The notes below the pieces were generated by a model. It searched no databases. It was not told the DNA's origin and was given only the letters and a program-made list of their open reading frames with translations. Of a stretch of 64,000 nt of DNA, positions 21,641 through 32,123 are shown piece by piece. The stretch spans positions 13,082,001 through 13,146,000 of the forward strand of contig AP026541.1 in assembly GCA_026075535.2 (NCBI GenBank), given 5' to 3'. A program made the position numbers and the translations under genes. How positions within the stretch are numbered: the first letter of the stretch is position 1; each line of letters begins with the position of its first letter. Source of the stretch: Tricholoma matsutake (taxonomy: Eukaryota; Basidiomycota; Agaricomycetes; Agaricales; Tricholomataceae).

Positions 21641-22880
21641 GATTGTCTATTCATGGTAGCTAAGAGTACAGACCCTAGGGAAACTACAGTGGTGACTGGC
21701 GTCAGGCCACTGTTCTAAAAACCCAATTCCTCCATGAGGTTGAGGGCTCGTTCCTTTTCTTCTTCATCTAGTTCATCCAGCATCGTGCGGATCTTCTGGT
21801 AGGTGTCCACCCCAGTCTTCTTCTGGGTGAAGCAGTTTCAGTAGGGAGGAGGCGCTGACCCCATCTGAGTGGGGTTCTTTCCATCCCTGTGGTCAGACAA
21901 TCAGTGTCCCAGTTGGTGGCAGATGAAACACAATCCCTTTTGGAGGTGTTCCACGTGTTCTTGGTTCATCAGTTGGTTGATGTCAAGAGAGGGCTGTCCT
22001 TTCTTTGTCGTTTCATTTGTCTTCTGGTTCTGCCTGGTCTTTCCCAGGATTGCCATAGCCTGTTTCCATTGGCCTTTGTATTTTGAAGCTGCCTTTATCC
22101 AGCCTTCAAGAGTGTTGGGCACTGTCTCCATTGTGTGTACCCTCTTCAGTAACTTGGGATGCAGTCCATCCATGAAGTACTCAATCATGGCTGCATCTTC
22201 GGTGATTCCTGTCCTGTCTTTCAGGATGCGGAAGTTCACCACATATTCTTCGAGGTTCCCTGAACCTTGTTTGAGATTCTTAATCTCTGTCTTTGCCATT
22301 CTGGCATTGTCGATCGGTGAGAAGGCCTCTAGGACCTTCTGTCGGAAGTCTGCATATTCACCTAGTCCCTTGGATTGGTGCTGGTTGACAAATGCCTGCA
22401 CCCAGGCAGCTGCTGTCCCTCCATTCATGAAGGACAGCATGAAGATGATCTTCTTGTCATTCGTGTTGTAGACCTGGTCATTGATTCGCAAGTACAGGTC
22501 TATCTCCTGCAGGAACTTGGTGGTCTTGGTCCGCTCTCCTGAGAAGTCTGTGGGTGATTGGATTCGAACGTCCTTTACGGACATTGTTGGTGCAGTTGTG
22601 GGTTCAGACCTCTCATTATAGAGGTCATCAGTTTTGTCTGTTAAGAAGCGGGTGGATGTTTCGGGTGGGGGTGTGTGCAGTTGTTCAAAGTCTTCATTGG
22701 TGAGGAAATCTCCTCATTGTCTGTCGGTTGATCCATAGAACCAACACTGTGCTGGGGTCGAGTAACGGACTAGTCTTCCATTGTATTGGTACCAAGATGA
22801 ACCTGGCTGTGGTTCTGCTTCTCTTGGTGGTCAGTCTGGGGTTTGTCTAGACCCGTGTCGCTGTGGTGTGTATCGAGACG
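21641..22880 (-). pseudogene. gypsy-1 gag
   Basis: The capsid-like part (22584-21901) contains FSGERTKTTKFLQEIDLYL, MNGGTAAAWVQAFVNQ and NLEEYVVNFRILKDRTGI. It ends in a zinc knuckle, CFICHQLGH, broken after the His by a TGA (21901); the expected fourth Cys appears to be His. Upstream, the same frame reaches about 22880 through TGA codons near 22710 and 22827, so the annotated ATG at 22584 is internal. A codon ACG in ACG-TCT-CGA near 22880 may be a lost start. Downstream the frame continues without a shift into protease. Confidence 0.85.
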
Positions 22881-22913
22881 TATTGCCTACACCTAGGTAG
22901 GTGGGCTAGCAGA

Positions 22914-22925
22914 TAGTTTAGATCT
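22914..22925 (-). promoter_or_regulatory. Self-complementary primer-binding site of gypsy-1
   Basis: On the minus strand AGATCTAAACTA begins 2 nt inside the 5' LTR. It is an exact 12-nt complement of TAGTTTAGATCT in the LTR (23163-23152), which would be the 5' end of the RNA. No TGG-starting tRNA complement is seen here. This matches Tf1/sushi self-priming. Confidence 0.65.
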
Positions 22926-22927
22926 TA

Positions 22928-23583
22928 TGTTAAGGGTGAAGCCTCAACCACTTGATCTAGTCGATGTCGTTCAATGAGGTGCTTCCTTGATGAGTCGTTT
23001 GGCACTAGTCTTACTTGGAGCGTCCGACCTAAGATAGGTAGTGCACTCTAGCAGGGCTTCTGTGTAGAGTCGTTCAGGTTCATGCACTAAGGGGCTTCCT
23101 TAGTGGTTTCGAGTAAGTTCGCGAGTTGCAAGTTAAGGCTGTTAATTGCCTAGATCTAAACTAAGGACATCCCTACTACAAGTCGCAGTACTTATACTAG
23201 AAGGGAGGTCCTTATTGTCCAATCGGAAAGGTAGATGTGTATCAAGTAATAATAGAAACAATAGGCCTCATGCAAGGCATGAGGCATCCGATGTCAAGGA
23301 CATGCTGTGGTGCAGCATGTCGATCATGAGAGTCCGACGTTACGGACCTCATGTCAGGGGACTGTCATACCACAGCATGTGTGGGAGTGGGTTCGGGTGC
23401 ATGGAGTCACCATGCATCAAGGGTGCCTTCCACGGGAAGGGGATCGAATGTATGCAGTCGGCATGCATCGTGTGTGTGTCTGATGTCAAGGACATGCCCT
23501 AGGCATGAATCAAGTGGTGCCTCCTGTCTGGAGGTGATCGTCGGGTGCATCGGGTTCCATGAGTTACAAGGAAAATTGTAACA
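22928..23583 (-). repeat. 5' LTR of gypsy-1
   Basis: 656 bp, TGTTACAATT to CCCTTAACA on the minus strand. A TATA-like box, TATAAGTA (23196-23189), lies 33 nt upstream of the inferred RNA start at 23163. Most substitutions relative to the 3' LTR are CG versus TG or CA. Confidence 0.92.
23189..23196 (-). promoter_or_regulatory. TATA-like box of gypsy-1 LTR
   Basis: TATAAGTA, also conserved in the 3' LTR. Its distance to the self-priming source sequence fits a core promoter. Confidence 0.5.
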
Positions 23584-24512
23584 GTATCGATCGATATTGA
23601 GGACAATTGACAAGATTGATGGTGAATGAGTTCTATCGTCAATGGTCAAAGTGAAAATTCCAAGGACCTTTCAATAGGTTGAAAGTATATGAAGGCTATA
23701 GGCGATGCCTAGGACATGTTGAAATTGTTGCTAGTGATAATGATCAGAGGATCATTGGAAGATCCAGGACAACAATGATTGCAGAGGTTTCTCATCGATC
23801 GAGAAAACTCATAGAGACTTAGATTGTTTTTAGAAGATTGATTGGATGCTTAGAACTGTATATGAGACAATAGGTGAAGACAATTTCTTGTTTTTCTCAA
23901 GTAGATACTACAGAGTTTTATATGTTTTAAAAGAAACTTCCTAAAATGGAATGAGAAACATGTGTAGAACATGAGGCAAAAGATATGAGTTAAGGCACAA
24001 GGCCAAAAAATAGACTGGAATCTGAACAAGAAAGATATATATCATATGATGAAAGAGTAATAAAAGGTATAGAACTAAAAGAGGACTGTCCTTTGTGTAT
24101 AAACCACGCTAAGTCTCGCAATAATGCATCCAGTGGGTTCTGTGCATGATAGGGACTTGGAATGAGGCTGACCTACTATCAGCAGGTTTGAGCACAAGTT
24201 GGAATACTTCCTGGCGCATGGTATTCCACCATATAGATAACAAATGCAGCACCAGATGTCACTCACAGTCTCTCGATATTGATCGATGACACTCGACAAT
24301 GCTCGACAATGTTTGATCATGTTCAATATGATGCTCGATTGCATTTGATATGATGCTCAACGATGTTTGATCATGTTTGATACAATATCATGCTCGGTAG
24401 ACTTGGTCAGGAGTGGTTGCACTGCTTCTGGGACCTCATGCGAGTTATCCAATGTGATTAGAATGTGGTCAAAATGGTGAATTGGCCTTTGAGCTGAGGA
24501 GACAACCTATCA
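23584..24512 (-). repeat. LTR-B copy A, long part
   Basis: The sequence is the reverse complement of 49004-50005 with many point differences; for example TTCCTAAAATGGAATGAGAA and the following 25 bp are identical. The outer end is TGATAGGTTGTC (minus strand). With 15633-15711 it makes a repeat of about 1 kb with TG..CA ends and gypsy-1 inserted at GTATC. No coding region. An AT-rich run of TGTTTGATCATG-like units lies at 24300-24390. Confidence 0.75.
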
Positions 24513-25130
24513 ACGTCTCTTGGGCCTTTTTTGTCTCCCTGTCAGTACCTGCACTCTCGCACCCCCCATCCACCCTGCGAGCAGTTTCCTGCAGTGGTTA
24601 TGGGGGGTGCTGGCTGTCATTGGGGTCTCCCCTAATTGTCATCATTCCACCTGTTGTCCATCCTATGAACAGTGGCTTGTAGGGCTGGGGTGGGTGGTGT
24701 CGTCGTTCCCTGTCATTGTCATTGTTGTTAGCAGCCGCTCTCCCCCATACAAGCAGTTGCTTGCACTGGCGGGGGCAGGTGCTGGGTCGTGGTCTCATCA
24801 TTGTTCCTTGTTTGGTAGTTTTGGGGTCATCGTGCTGCTACAGTATAGATATAACCTATAATTAATGAAAAAATGTGTTAGCTTAAAGAAAACATGAGAA
24901 AAGAAAAAAGAAAAAACTCACCTGGGGCCCAAATGACTCTGTCATTGTTTGGGCCCATTTCATCATGTGTTGGCATGGGGCCCATGGCTGTGGGGTGTTC
25001 AGGGGGCAGTGGCAGCAGCAGGACACAGGAGGGAGGCATTGTCATTGAGTGGTGGTGGTGGTGGTGGTTGGTGATGATCGATGATGAGCTGGCATCATTG
25101 TTGGTGATGTGGCTGTGTTGATTTGTCATC
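24513..25130 (-). pseudogene. Relic of the LLxGW repeat gene family (right copy)
   Basis: A first exon may start at ATG 25130 (MTNQHSHITNND, then six His) and end at a GTGAGT donor about 24921. The acceptor TTATAG is near 24860. The second exon carries CKQLLVWGR (24745-24770), YKPLFIGW (24660-24682) and KLLAGW (24574-24595), in the same style and orientation as 15116-15632. Frames are shifted between modules. No known domain. Confidence 0.4.
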
Positions 25131-25175
25131 ACAGCCGGGGCAGTACATAGAGAGATAAGACAATCTACCTGTAAT

Positions 25176-25460
25176 GATACTTTAGTCTAGTGGTTATATT
25201 GTTGCCTTAAATGTACTTTATCATGTGACTATGAGGGTTCAATCCCTGCAGTAGCCACTATTTTTCAGTCAATTATATAAGCAACTCGGACAGTCCTAGG
25301 ACAGTCTGAGGACTCAGCTTGGACTGGACATCTAGTGTGGCAGGACTTTCAGCCAAAGAAGTCTGAGCAAAGTCTGAGCAAAGTCCAAGCAAAGTCCTCA
25401 GACAGTCCGAGTGTCTGAGTGGAGTCTGCTTGGATTGGGGGGGGGGGGAGTGTAAAGACC
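25176..25460 (+). repeat. SINE-like element copy 2
   Basis: tRNA-like head with A box TAGTCTAGTGG (25183-25193) and B box GGTTCAATCCC (25236-25246), then the palindromic GGACAGTCCTAGGACAGTC, irregular AAGTCTGAGC/AAGTCCAAGC repeats, a long G-run and GTGTAAAGACC. Its orientation is opposite to copy 1, so the two copies flank the nest as an inverted pair. Confidence 0.7.
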
Positions 25461-26648
25461 TTGAAGCAACAAGAATTTGCTATTCAGGATCCCATGGTTT
25501 CTTTGTTGATTCCACTATGGCCTTACTGCCAGCTTTCTGCTCACTCAATCTTGCCCTCCAGCCAAACTGGCTGATGCCATTGTCAGTACTCAGTTATATT
25601 AGAGGTACATTGCAGCCTGAGAGGATGAGGTTGGAGGGCACACTAGGACGGGGCTTGATATTAGGTGGAGATAAATACATAACAACAATTGTGTGCATGC
25701 AGGAAATCCCTTCACACACAGAAAATAATATTTGTACAAAGGAACCATCATAGGGAATGTCTCGTGATCTTGCCATGAGCATGACATGTCGATGAGGTAT
25801 TGGCCTTTGTCGAAGTTTGTTCACTGCATCATGCTACATACTACTCTTGATGAATGCCAAACATCCTTTCAGCTCGAAAACCCTGTTCATTTTTCATCAC
25901 AAGATCAGTGTATCCGAGTCGCTAAGCTAAATCACAACCTTCCCAACAAAACTTTAGTACTCGAAAGCCTCAAGGCAAGGCTTGGAAAGTCAAACAACCA
26001 TGGGATGAAAACACCTTGTCTTTCTTTACAACCTTCAAGACCTCCAGTTCTGATGCCAAAAGCATAATGACAAGCCAGCTGGATGGTCTCTTGACACAGT
26101 GAACTCCTATGAGTTTGATTGTTGTTGGAAAAGATACAGAACCAGAGATGGATCAGGGAACTATGTGTCATTCTTACTGTGGTGATGGGGTTGGGTACAG
26201 GACCTTGTTCACACCAGAACCATATGTCTGCCTTGTTGGATGAGCCTTCGTCCTACTACTTAATTTGCAAAGTCTCTATTCTGGGTCATCACATCTATCT
26301 CTACAGGGCCTTGCAGAGATGTTGTCTGCTCCCATGTACTCTTCAACAGCTCAGGATTTGTTTTCAGCTACCCTGGCACGAGCATCTGGCTCACCACATT
26401 TCTCCCCAGCTGTGAACACCTCCCTCCCATCATTGAGTAATAGTGATATCATTACCAGCACCATGACTTATAGTACTCTCCTTCAGGGGTCATCATTTGA
26501 TGTGCTGTTATCTCCATATTTATCGCCATTGCAAGACCTTGACATGAATATGGACTCTCTCCACAAGCCAATTGAATTTGCCATCCCCAGCTCTTGTGTG
26601 ACCTGCCTATCCAAAGTAGAGGTTATCACAGCAAGCACCATAGGACAT
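25461..26648 (+). other. Possible broken gene, unrecognised
   Basis: Short plus-strand frames (25786-26067, 26119-26415, 26265-26672) could be exon pieces of one decayed gene that continues in the exon at 27421-27695 beyond an inserted inverted-repeat element. I recognise no motif. Nothing else is seen here. Confidence 0.2.
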
Positions 26649-27293
26649 TTGCTTAAGTATAAGTCAGCTTAAGCACCATATCTCCTTAAGCTCATTAAGC
26701 CCTTTGAACAATGCTTAATCCACATAAACTTTGAATCAAACTCAGACTTAGTCATCAATTTAGTTCATCAATTTAGTCAGGTGTTCAAAGTTCAAAGTTC
26801 ACCACATTATGCTAAACACCAGTTATGCTGCCACTGCCTGCACCAGAGAAGTCCACATAATATAAAATGAAGCAATTTGAGGCCATAATATCATGGTTTC
26901 AAAAGGTGGAAGTGTCAGCAGAGACATATTTATGTTATTGTCAGTTGTTTGGCACCTTAAGTAAGTGCTTAAGCTGTGCTTGTTAAAAGCTAGCTCATGG
27001 AATGCTTAAGGTGCTTAAGGTACTCAGTGCTTAAGCACATTAAGTAGTCCCATATATTAAATATTATATTATATTTAAATAATGTTTATAAGCTGACTCA
27101 TGGACTGCTTAAGATGCTTAAGGTGCTTAGTGCTTAAGCACATTAGTGTGTTTGAGTGGTGGATGCTTGAGCTGGGAGGAGATGTTTGAAACAGGACATG
27201 AGCTCAGGGTGCTTAAGCAGGGTGTTCAGTTATTATTACTGTGCATACAATATTACAGGCAAGACATGCTTAAGCTGACTTATACTTAAGCAA
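26649..27293. mobile_element. Inverted-repeat element rich in TGCTTAAG motifs, 645 bp
   Basis: Exact 27-bp inverted ends (TTGCTTAAGTATAAGTCAGC, then TTAAGCA, at 26649-26675 and 27267-27293). More than ten further GCTTAAG motifs lie inside, several in the palindrome TGCTTAAGCA. No coding capacity and no clear target duplication were seen. Likely a non-autonomous DNA transposon. Confidence 0.7.
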
Positions 27294-27420
27294 GCCATGC
27301 ATCTAGATGTTAGGTTGCTTAAGCAAACATCCTATAGATTCATCGCAACCAGCTCATGCTACCTGCTGATCCAGTAAGTGCCTTGTCCTCATTTGTATGA
27401 CTGTTAGTTCATCCTGTTGC

Positions 27421-27695
27421 AGAAATTGACAGACAGGGAGCTGTTGAGCTGCCATGCCAAAGTGAAAGCCCTGCAAAACAACCTTGGCACCTCATACAAG
27501 TATGCCAGTCATCATCTCTACATGGCCGAGGTTGAGAAGCTGGAACAGCAAGATGTCACATTGAAGACATATGTGACCTTGAAGGAAAGGATGGAATATA
27601 ATCTGAAATCATTCGAATGCAGGTTCTCAGACATTCAAATGAGATCATTGTCCCATGACAACAACATGGCTGATCCCGCCGGTTCTCACAATTAG
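27421..27695 (+). pseudogene. Single exon of an unknown helical protein
   Basis: The exon follows a good intron (GTAAGT donor about 27375, TTGCAG acceptor ending about 27420) and encodes KLTDRELLSCHAKVKALQNN, then a Lys/Glu/Leu-rich helical stretch (HLYMAEVEKLEQQD, VTLKERMEYNLKSF), ending at 27695. Upstream exons could not be assembled. The style resembles a C-terminal coiled coil of a repeated mushroom hypothetical family. Confidence 0.4.
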
Positions 27696-27829
27696 CTAGT
27701 ACTGACATTGTTATTTTAGCTAGGATGAACACTGCTGTTTTGTTGATTTTGTTCATTCATACTGCCTGCGCCCATTGTGTGTCTGGTTTGCTAATGCCCA
27801 TTGCCGATGCTCTTGATATATAGATTTCC

Positions 27830-28480
27830 ACCCCAAAGTGTCTGTCTGCTGCTGCCAATGTTGATGTTGACGTAGATTTCTGTGCCGACATGTCTGCTGA
27901 TGCTGATGCTGATGGCTGTGACTATTTCATCCAACAGTATTAGATTCTTACCGCACATCTATGCCAATGCCATTGCCAATGCCCAATACTGTGTCCAACG
28001 CTATCTCATAGGTCACTGATCTGTCTATTAACATTCTTCATAGTGTATCACAAGCAAGAATTGTAAAAGACCCATTTGGTAGGTCTGCACTACATAGAAT
28101 GAATTATTGCATCATTGCCCATAGCTAGGCCATACAGTCTCCTATGCACATCTATACCAAGCATTGTAATTCACTATAGTACATGCAGCTAGGTCATACT
28201 GTTATGGTGAAGTGGTGCCTGATGCCAATGCCGTACTTCTATGCTGATGCCAATGCCATTGCCAATGCTGTTGCCGAGTACCATATATGCTAACTCTGAT
28301 CTGTATATTATTAACATTCTTCATAGTGCATCACAAGCAAGAATTGTAAGAGTGTATTCATTTGATACTAGTACATGTCATGCATACTATGAGAGCATTC
28401 AATGGCATCCACTGAACCCATATCATTTGATACACTGTATGTGTTCAATAGACCATATTATTTGGTACAGTGTAGCTTAC
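27830..28480. repeat. Dispersed repeat S, copy 1 (GATGCCAATGCC-rich)
   Basis: Runs of GCTGATGCCAATGCC-like units are followed by about 200 bp that match 36735-36935 closely (TTAACATTCTTCATAGTG, AGTACATGT, GAGAGCATTC, TGTAGCTTACCTAT). The sequence just upstream (AGGTCTGCACTACATAG) also matches 36575. The repeat directly abuts the helicase relic and probably truncated it. Confidence 0.65.
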
Positions 28481-29175
28481 CTATGTGCATTGACAGTCTT
28501 CAAGATATGCAGTGGCAATGTTGCTGACAATGCTTGCCAAGGAACAGTCATGGGAAGTATTGCTTTAAGCTCATCTAGCCTACCCCATGCCAGCCTGAAG
28601 GCACTGTTGCCATAGTGTGAAAGCCCCACCAGATGAATGAACTGAGCTTCATCCACAGTGACACATTTGATCTGTTTCTGAAACTGGGGGTTACAGATTA
28701 GGATTGCAAGATGCAGCAGGTGGCCTTTGGGTGTCTTGAACAATTGCTCCACTGTTGCAATGATGTGTCAAGCCTTTCCAGCTTTTTGGGCCTTCAAATC
28801 ATGGATATATTCCTGGAAAGCATTCATATTAAAGCTCCAGATAGATAAAATGTATGGCTTGCATTCCAATATGCCTCGTTCCAGGGTGTGTCATCATTCA
28901 ATGCAACTGTGGGAATTCCATACTTGATATTGAACTCATTTGCATGAACAATCAAATGTGTGAATGGCAGAGTGCATATGATCATTGCATTCTACTTGCT
29001 GGTGTGATCTGAAGCTGTTTCAGGGGTGAAGTTGGCAAAGAAATGGATCCATGAGCTGGGTTGTCAAGCAACAGATTGAGTGTGATCAGCAGAGTTTTTC
29101 CACTTCCTGTACCAGCACAGATGAGAGAGTCCTGTATCTGAGTCCAATGTTCAACATGGTGAGCAACTGGCCCCA
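28477..29175 (-). pseudogene. RecQ-like helicase fragment
   Basis: On the minus strand a Walker A motif, AGTGSGKT (about 29110-29135), is followed by spaced matches to a RecQ-like helicase N-domain: EFNIKYGIPTVALNDDTPWN (different frame), FQEYIHDLKAQKAGKA, a TGA, then TVEQLFKTPKGHLL, the DEAH-like box TVDEAQFIHLVG and motif III, PWQALSATLPLHIL. It ends at 28477 where repeat S begins. At least two frame changes and one TGA are present. Helicase C-terminal domains are missing. Confidence 0.75.
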
Positions 29176-30099
29176 GACAACACTCTCATCCCCCTTAAAG
29201 AGGAGGTTCAAGGTCAGACCACCCTTCCTTCACCCTCCAAGACATCATGCAAACCCATTAAGACTCACTGGAAGGACCATCACACTCAAGGTTGAGTCAA
29301 GGTTGAGTCCTCCAACACCATCAACAATGTAAAGGCCAAGATCCAAGATAAGAAGGGTAAGTCCTAGGGCTGCACACTGTGCTGTACATCAGCGGTTGTA
29401 CAGTGCCATACTATGGTCACGGTACCCATACCGTCAGGGAGCTGTGCTGTCTGCTGATGGTACAGTATATGGTATGGTTTGATGCCATGTAATGCCATAC
29501 AATTATGGCTGTACATGGCATGTATGGCATGCCTTAACTTTTAAACAACAATGAAACATCTCACCTCCAGCTGACACTTACTATGTATAGGGCTCACCAC
29601 TGACATTGTGGACTTCAAACTATCACATCCCTTGCTACTTGCTACCTCGCACTGCTCAATATTCACACTGCAAAGCCACTGTTGTACCAGTCTCCCTGTT
29701 CTGACTTGGTATGCATATCATTTTAGATTTTTTGCCTACTTATTGCTGTATTTCCTAGATAGTGTATTTATAGGTTGCCAGATATATGTAACAATGTTTA
29801 ATGCCATTTTACATTGTCAAGTCTAATTTCAAATATTGTGAAATGTTTGAGGGTTCTCTATCTTTTGGAGTTTTTTGCTCTTGGGATGGCCGCTGCTCTT
29901 GCTGTACATGGGACCCTTAAGTCTCCCACTAGTTTTAACTTTCAGTAAACTCAAAGAACCAACATTCACACTATACTACCATGTCATTGCCTTCTACTTG
30001 AGTACAAGGTAAATTAACCATCTACAAAGTCTTGTATTTCACACACAGTCCTCACATTATGGTTCAATAGATTCAAAGCGAGCAAACCAGGGTAGGAAT
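29176..30099. other. No gene seen
   Basis: 29380-29540 is a low-complexity stretch of GGTACAGTATGGCAT-like units. The remainder shows no supported coding region. Confidence 0.4.
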
Positions 30100-30363
30100 A
30101 TGGCGGCATTGATTGAAGAAGAAGGGCTTGATGAAGATGGCCTTCCTGAGAAATGCCGGAGTGCACATCGTCAGCGCAGATACAAACACAAACAAGTGAA
30201 GAAGGTTGTGCAAGGGGAGGACGAGGATGACAATGAAGACAATGAATTTTTGAGCTCAGGCTCTGGTGAATCAGATAAATCAGGCTTGGAATCTGACTCG
30301 AATGGATCAGACAGTATGATTCCAAATGATGAGGTATATTTTTCACTCCTTTTACGAGTCTGA
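30100..30363 (+). pseudogene. Acidic N-terminal exon of an unknown repeated gene
   Basis: The frame MAALIEEEGLDEDGLPEKCR continues with a basic patch (RQRRYKHKQVKK) and an Asp/Glu/Ser-rich tail (GEDEDDNEDNEF, SGSGESDKSGLESD). A GTATAT donor after NDE at about 30333 suggests an intron, but no downstream exon is recognisable. It looks like the disordered N-terminus of a repeated, possibly transposase-related mushroom protein. A repeat shared with 43555-43591 starts directly after it (30356). Confidence 0.4.
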
Positions 30364-30733
30364 GGTATGAGGACTCATCCTTTTAACCCAACCAGCCTGC
30401 CAGCAAAAATGATACATTAAGAGTGACGGCTGCTTGGCAGCCTTTGGAGTTTTAATGCCATCTTTAGACAGGCTTAAATTTTGAGGTCAGTCCAACTTAG
30501 CCCTATAGGAAATTTCACACTCAGTGGGTATTACCAACATGCGGATTTTGAACAAAAAAGGAAATTGTCATGTTGAGTCACACTTCCTCAACTCAAACCA
30601 AAAAGGCTTCACAACAAGACAGTTGCAAGTTGTCGTGCCCTCAGTAATGTTCTCTTCTATTTTCTTCTTTTCTTTTTAACTAACTAATGTTTTAATTTGA
30701 TCTTAGATTCTCTTACCATGAACTGGTGCCAAG
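30364..30733. other. No gene; start of a minor dispersed repeat
   Basis: 30356-30390 (TGAGGTATGAGGACTCATCC region) is similar to 43555-43591. No coding sequence is seen. Confidence 0.35.
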
Positions 30734-31154
30734 ATGGCAGACCCAGACCCAGACCCATGCCACTGCTGCAAGCACCTGCTCACAGGGTGGATAATGGATC
30801 AGGATGGTGGGACGATCGATGACATGCACAATGGGAACATTGACGAGGATGGATGGCAAGGGAAAGATGACAACAACAGCCACCAGCACCCACCCGCCAG
30901 ACCCCTGCTGCTACCAGGAGCTGCTCACATGGTGGAGCAGAGTGAGTGGTGCATCAAAGACCGACGAAGGGCATAACAATGACAGGCAGGGAAGCAACAT
31001 CAATGAGGATGGCAACAAGAGGAAGGATAACAATGGCAGGGACCAGGGGACAAGGAAGAGGATGGCTGGGATGGCTGGCATGAGGATGGGGATGACAGAA
31101 ATGACAGGACTGACAGGGATGACAGGGATGACAACAACAGACAACCACAAATGA
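30734..31154 (+). pseudogene. Relic of the LLxGW repeat gene family
   Basis: The plus strand encodes CHCCKHLLTGW (30765-30790) and, in a shifted frame, CCYQELLTWW (30909-30934), with Asp/Asn-rich and Met-Thr-Gly-rich low-complexity coding sequence around and after them. The same module type is found at 15 kb, 24.6 kb, 39.8 kb and 40.8 kb. Confidence 0.4.
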
Positions 31155-32123
31155 TGACAATGGTGCCCTCCCTGTCAGTGCTGGTTTTCTTCTAGTAACA
31201 ACATAGTTTGTATATAACATCCTCTTGTACTCAATCCCAGTTGTTCTATGTCATATTTTTATCTCATTGAATTTGCTGTGCTGGATGGATAGATATATCT
31301 AATTTATTAGACTGAAATGGGCACTTTGACTTGCAAAATTGTGCAGGTTCGCGATCATAACACTGGCTATAAGATGCCCCAGACATTCCATTCTGACCAG
31401 CAATTGCCATTCTGTGTGGGCTGTATTGGTTGCTGTTTATTTTTGGCCTTCTTCTTGCCATCCATCACTGCTGTTGTCCATGGTAGTTTATTGTCTCAGG
31501 ATGCATAATCCTGGTCGACTGGGCTGTCCCTGTAGAGTCTGATTGTTCAGGGCACTTTAAAATAGCTTAAATTTTGTGTTAAGGAATAGGTTAAAATCAA
31601 CATCTGTAGTCAAGATGATACTACAGCATATAATGAGAACACTGATTAAGGCCAATTTATCAAGTGGCCTGGAAATGGGTTGACATCATCTCCGGTAACT
31701 AACAAGTTTATTTGCCATTCATGTTGTCATCGATCTTGGCAGCCAAAAATAGTACCCATATTTGACATAGGTGAGTTTTCCTAAAGACTAATCTATGAAG
31801 ACATGAAGGTGTTTTCCTGTCTCAGTTTGTCCTTCGTCCAATTCCATCCTACTTAACTTTGTTCTAGCTTCACCTTCCTGTTCATCTTGGTATCCTATGC
31901 ATCTTTTCAGTGGCATGACAGGAGTCAGTGGAACTTGGCACAAAGCATGAGCCACCATGGCATTCTTGGAGAAGCTTAGAGGAGTTTATTTCAGGAATGC
32001 ATGATGGCTTACATGTGTGTAGTTTCCATCTAGGAGGGTTAGATCTCGAAGAACTACCATCATCTTAAAATGTCTGCCTCTCAAAGGGACTGCCAGGAAT
32101 GAATTAAAGAACAGTCAATCAGT
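31155..32123. other. No gene seen
   Basis: No supported coding region; possibly the decayed 3' part of the copia relic. Confidence 0.35.

Larger units (their letters stand above)
15712..23583 (-). mobile_element. gypsy-1: Ty3/gypsy chromovirus with extra 3' ORFs, 7.87 kb
   Basis: LTRs of 749 and 656 bp begin TGTTA and end TAACA. Exact 5-bp target duplications GTATC flank the element (15707-15711 and 23584-23588). Gag, protease, RT-RNase H, integrase and a chromodomain follow on the minus strand, then two further ORFs before the 3' LTR. The primer site appears to be self-priming (see PBS entry). Gag and protease share one frame, as in the single-ORF Tf1/sushi group. Many TGA stops and several frameshifts make it non-autonomous. 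Confidence 0.93.

Noticed and set aside
25025..25132. Poly-His metal-binding protein
   Set aside because: Six CAC/CAT codons come from a simple GTG/GGT repeat on the other strand; there is no supporting domain.
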